Positions 21,503 through 23,602 of a stretch of DNA of 23,602 nucleotides are shown in pieces. The position numbers and the translations under genes are program-made. The notes beneath the pieces were generated by a model that worked only from the letters and a program-made list of their open reading frames with translations, was not told the origin of the DNA and did not search any database. Position 1 is the stretch's first letter, and the number at the start of each line of letters is the position of its first letter. The stretch comes from a virus. The stretch spans positions 1-23,602 of the IMG/VR virus record IMGVR_UViG_3300048587_001106; one strand, 5' to 3'.

Positions 21503-21760
21503 CTACTTCGCGCTGCCCTTCTTCGCCGGCTTTTCGGCGGAGGTCGCAGCCGGGGGTGGAGCTTCCTTCACGACAGGCTTGTCGCTGAGCACGTTTGCCA
21601 TGACGAGGTACTTCGCCTCGTCGTCAGTCATGAAAACGGTGCTGTTCTGCTTCTCGAACACGCCATTGACCCAGGCGCCCTCGTCCGGCTGCACGTACCA
21701 GGACTTTTTGCCGTCGCTCTTCTTCACGATGTTTGCTCCGTAGATCAGTTGACGTCCCAT
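21503..21760 (-). CDS. Hypothetical protein, 85 aa
   Basis: An 85-residue protein with no named family. Residues 1-50 are beta/helix mixed (MGRQLIYGANIV, then KKSWYVQPDEGAW); residues 60-85 are a Pro/Ala/Lys-rich, disordered tail. It overlaps the PAAR gene by 16 bases and is followed by gpW, so it is embedded in the baseplate operon. Many P2-like phages have no gene here. It may be a small accessory of the spike, or a structural protein that decorates the tail; the sequence does not tell. Confidence 0.72.
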   Translation of the reverse strand: MGRQLIYGANIVKKSDGKKSWYVQPDEGAWVNGVFEKQNSTVFMTDDEAKYLVMANVLSDKPVVKEAPPPAATSAEKPAKKGSAK

Positions 21761-22008
21761 TTCTCAGCGCCGGAGATCAGCGCCGCACCACAGGCTGTGG
21801 TGTCGCCATGCCGCGCGATCGGAATCTCCTCGCATTTCCAGTTCGACGAACCGGAGACGATGGGGTTCGGGCCATGGATAGGGCAGTTGAGGATGTCGCC
21901 GATGCGGGCGATCATCTTGCCGTCGCCCTCACAATCCCACTTCGATGCGCCGGTGACGACTTCGCCGCCGTGCGTACTAGTGTCTCCAACCCGGACGCAG
22001 AGCGGCAC
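21745..22008 (-). CDS. PAAR-domain tail spike tip
   Basis: An 87-residue PAAR-type protein, the sharp cone that caps a gpV/VgrG spike and holds a metal ion. It is built from three repeats: R-x-G-D-T (R6-D9, R35-D38, R66-D69) each followed by a [VI]-x-G-[AS]-x-x-W motif (18-24, 51-57, 78-84), a pseudo-threefold symmetry fitting the trimeric spike. Candidate metal ligands are H13, H45, C42, H67 and C73. The GTG start at 22008 lies three bases after the gpV stop. The order V-PAAR supports a physical partnership. Confidence 0.88.
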   Translation of the reverse strand: MPLCVRVGDTSTHGGEVVTGASKWDCEGDGKMIARIGDILNCPIHGPNPIVSGSSNWKCEEIPIARHGDTTACGAALISGAEKWDVN

Positions 22009-22011
22009 GAT

Positions 22012-22458
22012 TCACCGCAGATGACCGCTTCCGGTCGCGGTGATGACCACCTCGCCGGACGTGATGTGGCGCTTGCCACCGGTCGTGAGATCGGTCGATG
22101 CGCCCACCTTCCGATATGCCTCGCCAAGCTTGTTGTGCGGCTGATCGAAAGTCTCGGTGTAGCCGGCCGGGATAATGAAACCCTTGCCTGGCTCACCGCT
22201 CGGATTGATCAGCATAACTCGTTGGCCTTGGCTGTAGGGTACCCAATCGCTGATCTCACCGGCCTGTTGCGGATGCTCGATCCGCTTCGACATGGACTCG
22301 TCGCCGTAGAACTTCGCTTCGTAGGTCCCGTCCTCGTAAGCCTTGACGATCTCGCCTTCTCGGAACATCTCGTTCAGCCGGCGATCCTGCTGATTTACGA
22401 CGCGCTCAAGGTGCTCGATGCGGGCCATGAGCTTCGCGAAGACGATGTCGAAATTCAA
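22012..22458 (-). CDS. V: Baseplate spike protein V
   Basis: A 148-residue gpV-family spike protein, shorter than P2 gpV (211). It has an N-terminal helix (MARIEHLERVVNQQDRRL), then an OB-fold segment (about 32-90, REGEIVKAYEDGTYEAKFYG, YSQGQRVMLINPSGEPG) and a C-terminal start of a beta-helix (TTGGKRHITSGEVVITATG). The P2 iron-binding HxH apex is missing; the PAAR protein may replace it. I choose TTG 22458 as start: it overlaps the previous stop as TTGA and has GGGAG nine bases upstream. A GTG at 22488 has no such site and would add ten residues. Confidence 0.88.
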   Translation of the reverse strand: MNFDIVFAKLMARIEHLERVVNQQDRRLNEMFREGEIVKAYEDGTYEAKFYGDESMSKRIEHPQQAGEISDWVPYSQGQRVMLINPSGEPGKGFIIPAGYTETFDQPHNKLGEAYRKVGASTDLTTGGKRHITSGEVVITATGSGHLR

Positions 22459-23219
22459 GGCAATGGGCTCCCGGAAGGGCCAAGCCACTGGATATTCGGT
22501 GGCAGCAGCACGGCGGGGCCGCTTTCATAGCCGAGCATCTGGCCGGTCTTCGTCGTCCACCCCATTGCGCTGATCATCTGCTCTGCCGACGTCAGTCCTG
22601 CGTCGGCGGTATAGGCAGCGCGCACCTCGGCGATCATCGGCTTGTAGTCGTCATACTCCTCAAGCTTATCGAGGAACGCGGCCACATGGGGCGCGACTAC
22701 GCCTTTGGCCGGCCCGCGCGGCACCTTTGCTTCGATCGTAATCTGCCGGGCCGCAAGCTTCTGGCCGCCCTCTACCGTGGCGCCGCGGCGACTGATGACG
22801 TCGTGAATCGCCGGCATGAAATGCCTCACGCATTCTGCAGCAGCGTTCGATGCCCGGATGGCTCGCGCAACCTGCATCTCGAACAGGTCGAGCGACGCTT
22901 CGAGCTCGGGATCGGTGTTCGGAAAACGAACCGCAAAGCCCTCGTCGCCGGGCAACTCCTTGATCTGCGCAACCAGCAGCTCCAGCGTCACCGTCAGCAG
23001 GCGATCACGGCCATTCAGGCTTTGGTGCAGCCAGTGATAGCGGTCGTAATCAGTATACACGACGCATAGCGGGAGGATCTGATCCTCCTTGAAATCCTCG
23101 GCCGGCTCGATCTTGGAATCGTAGACCAGATTGCCTGCGAGCGTGGGAAAGGGCGGCGTTGAGAAATTCGTGAGGGCATGCACCCACGCCCACCGGAGTA
23201 CCAGCCGGTCAAGGTTCAT
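22455..23219 (-). CDS. Putative tail completion protein, 254 aa
   Basis: A 254-residue protein with no motif I can name. Residues 35-120 alternate strands and acidic loops (DSKIEPAEDFKEDQILPLCV, then LTVTLELLVAQIK) and resemble phage tail-completion proteins in layout. Residues 120-200 are helical. ATG 23219 overlaps the stop of the upstream gene as ATGA, and its own TGA overlaps the gpV start as TTGA. P2 gpR and gpS, which complete the tail, sit at this place, so a similar role is likely from position alone. Confidence 0.7.
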   Translation of the reverse strand: MNLDRLVLRWAWVHALTNFSTPPFPTLAGNLVYDSKIEPAEDFKEDQILPLCVVYTDYDRYHWLHQSLNGRDRLLTVTLELLVAQIKELPGDEGFAVRFPNTDPELEASLDLFEMQVARAIRASNAAAECVRHFMPAIHDVISRRGATVEGGQKLAARQITIEAKVPRGPAKGVVAPHVAAFLDKLEEYDDYKPMIAEVRAAYTADAGLTSAEQMISAMGWTTKTGQMLGYESGPAVLLPPNIQWLGPSGSPLP

Positions 23220-23602
23220 GCCTGGCTTCCGAGGTGCACCAGTTGCACGAGCATGCGCGCCTGACCGTCACGCTTGGCGGAAACCACCTCGAAGCGCGGG
23301 AGGTTCGCGCGCTCGTCAAATTCTATGACATCGCCCTGTCGCGGCTCGCTGGCCAGCGTGGCGAAATACTTGCGGTCGATCGAGACCAGCGGTTCGCGGC
23401 CGCTTTGCAGCGCGCGCAGGTCGTTTGATTCCCGGTAGCTCTTGCGGACGCCGAGCTCGATGCCGTACTCGGCCTCGAAATAGTCGAAGACGGCCTTTCC
23501 GGTGACTACAGGCCGATCGTCGTCCGGACGTGCGCGGCCGTTCGGTGTCTTCACCATCGGTGTCAGCGTGAAGCCGATGGCATTGATGCGATCGACCGCC
23601 TT
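23216..23602 (-). CDS. Connector or tail completion protein, 5' end beyond window
   Basis: At least 128 residues; the frame stays open through the right edge, and the codons upstream of an internal ATG at 23557 (KAVDRINAIGFTLTP) read as coding, so the true start lies outside the window. The visible part has a VVTGKAVFDYFEAEYGIE segment and a beta-rich C-terminal half (DVIEFDERANLPRFEVVSAK). The layout suits a head-tail connector or tail-completion factor next to gpV, but I do not recognise a family. It ends at TGA 23218-23216, overlapping the next start as ATGA. Confidence 0.7.
   Translation of the reverse strand, partial: KAVDRINAIGFTLTPMVKTPNGRARPDDDRPVVTGKAVFDYFEAEYGIELGVRKSYRESNDLRALQSGREPLVSIDRKYFATLASEPRQGDVIEFDERANLPRFEVVSAKRDGQARMLVQLVHLGSQA

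Noticed and set aside
1-23602. CRISPR array, tRNA, rRNA, insertion sequence or integrase/att site
   Set aside because: None seen by eye on either strand: no spaced direct repeats, no transposase frame, no tyrosine or serine recombinase motif.
1-23602. Tailocin or extracellular contractile injection system rather than a phage
   Set aside because: Cannot be fully ruled out, since no capsid gene lies in the window. But the partial connector-like gene at the right edge and an ordinary P2-type order with full lysis block fit a phage. The genes beyond the right edge would settle it.

Overview
The window is a large block of a P2-like contractile-tailed phage genome, most likely a prophage or temperate phage of an alphaproteobacterium in the Rhizobiales. 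The myovirus assignment rests on recognisable P2-type tail genes in near-P2 order: V, W, J, I, fibre genes, FI sheath, FII tube, E/E', T tape measure, U, D and X. The host guess is an inference from the high GC content (roughly 60% or more by eye) and from a DUF982-type and a DUF1515-like gene, both typical of Rhizobiales. No integrase, att site, capsid, terminase, rRNA, tRNA or CRISPR was seen, so lysogeny cannot be decided here.

Layout. Bases 1-548 hold two small minus-strand genes of unknown function. Bases 606-2083 hold a divergent plus-strand cluster: a 56-residue Cys/His protein, two small unknowns and a SRAP (YedK/HMCES) abasic-site protein. Bases 2091-2354 hold a minus-strand DUF982-type gene. 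From 2421 to the right edge everything is on the minus strand, so transcription runs right to left: a 5'-partial connector-like gene at the edge, an unknown likely tail-completion protein, gpV spike, an 85-residue unknown and a PAAR tip, gpW, gpJ and gpI, a 767-residue His-rich tail protein, a 53-residue unknown, a 658-residue fibre, a glycine-rich fibre tip, a fibre-assembly-like protein and a 66-residue unknown. A terminator-like hairpin follows. Then come sheath, tube, E/E' chaperone, tape measure, U, D and X. The lysis block is last: GH19-type endolysin with a C-terminal membrane anchor, holin-like protein, DUF6527-like protein, overlapping i-spanin and o-spanin, a 34-residue membrane peptide and a coiled-coil membrane protein, closed by a strong terminator at 2421-2452.

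How they work together. W, J, I, V and PAAR build the baseplate and its membrane-piercing needle. FI and FII build the contractile sheath and tube, T sets tube length, E/E' chaperone T, and U, D and X finish tube end and hub. The fibres and the His-rich protein probably bind the host. The lysis genes release progeny. Many junctions are 4-base stop/start overlaps, implying translational coupling.

Most notable: a P2-type slippery heptamer T_TTT_TTG and an open -1 frame producing an E-E' fusion; a sheath with about 195 extra residues that look like one domain nested inside another; a His-rich patch in a tail protein; a three-repeat PAAR tip paired with a short gpV; a glycine-rich fibre tip; a membrane-anchored endolysin; and several genes too short for routine ORF calling.
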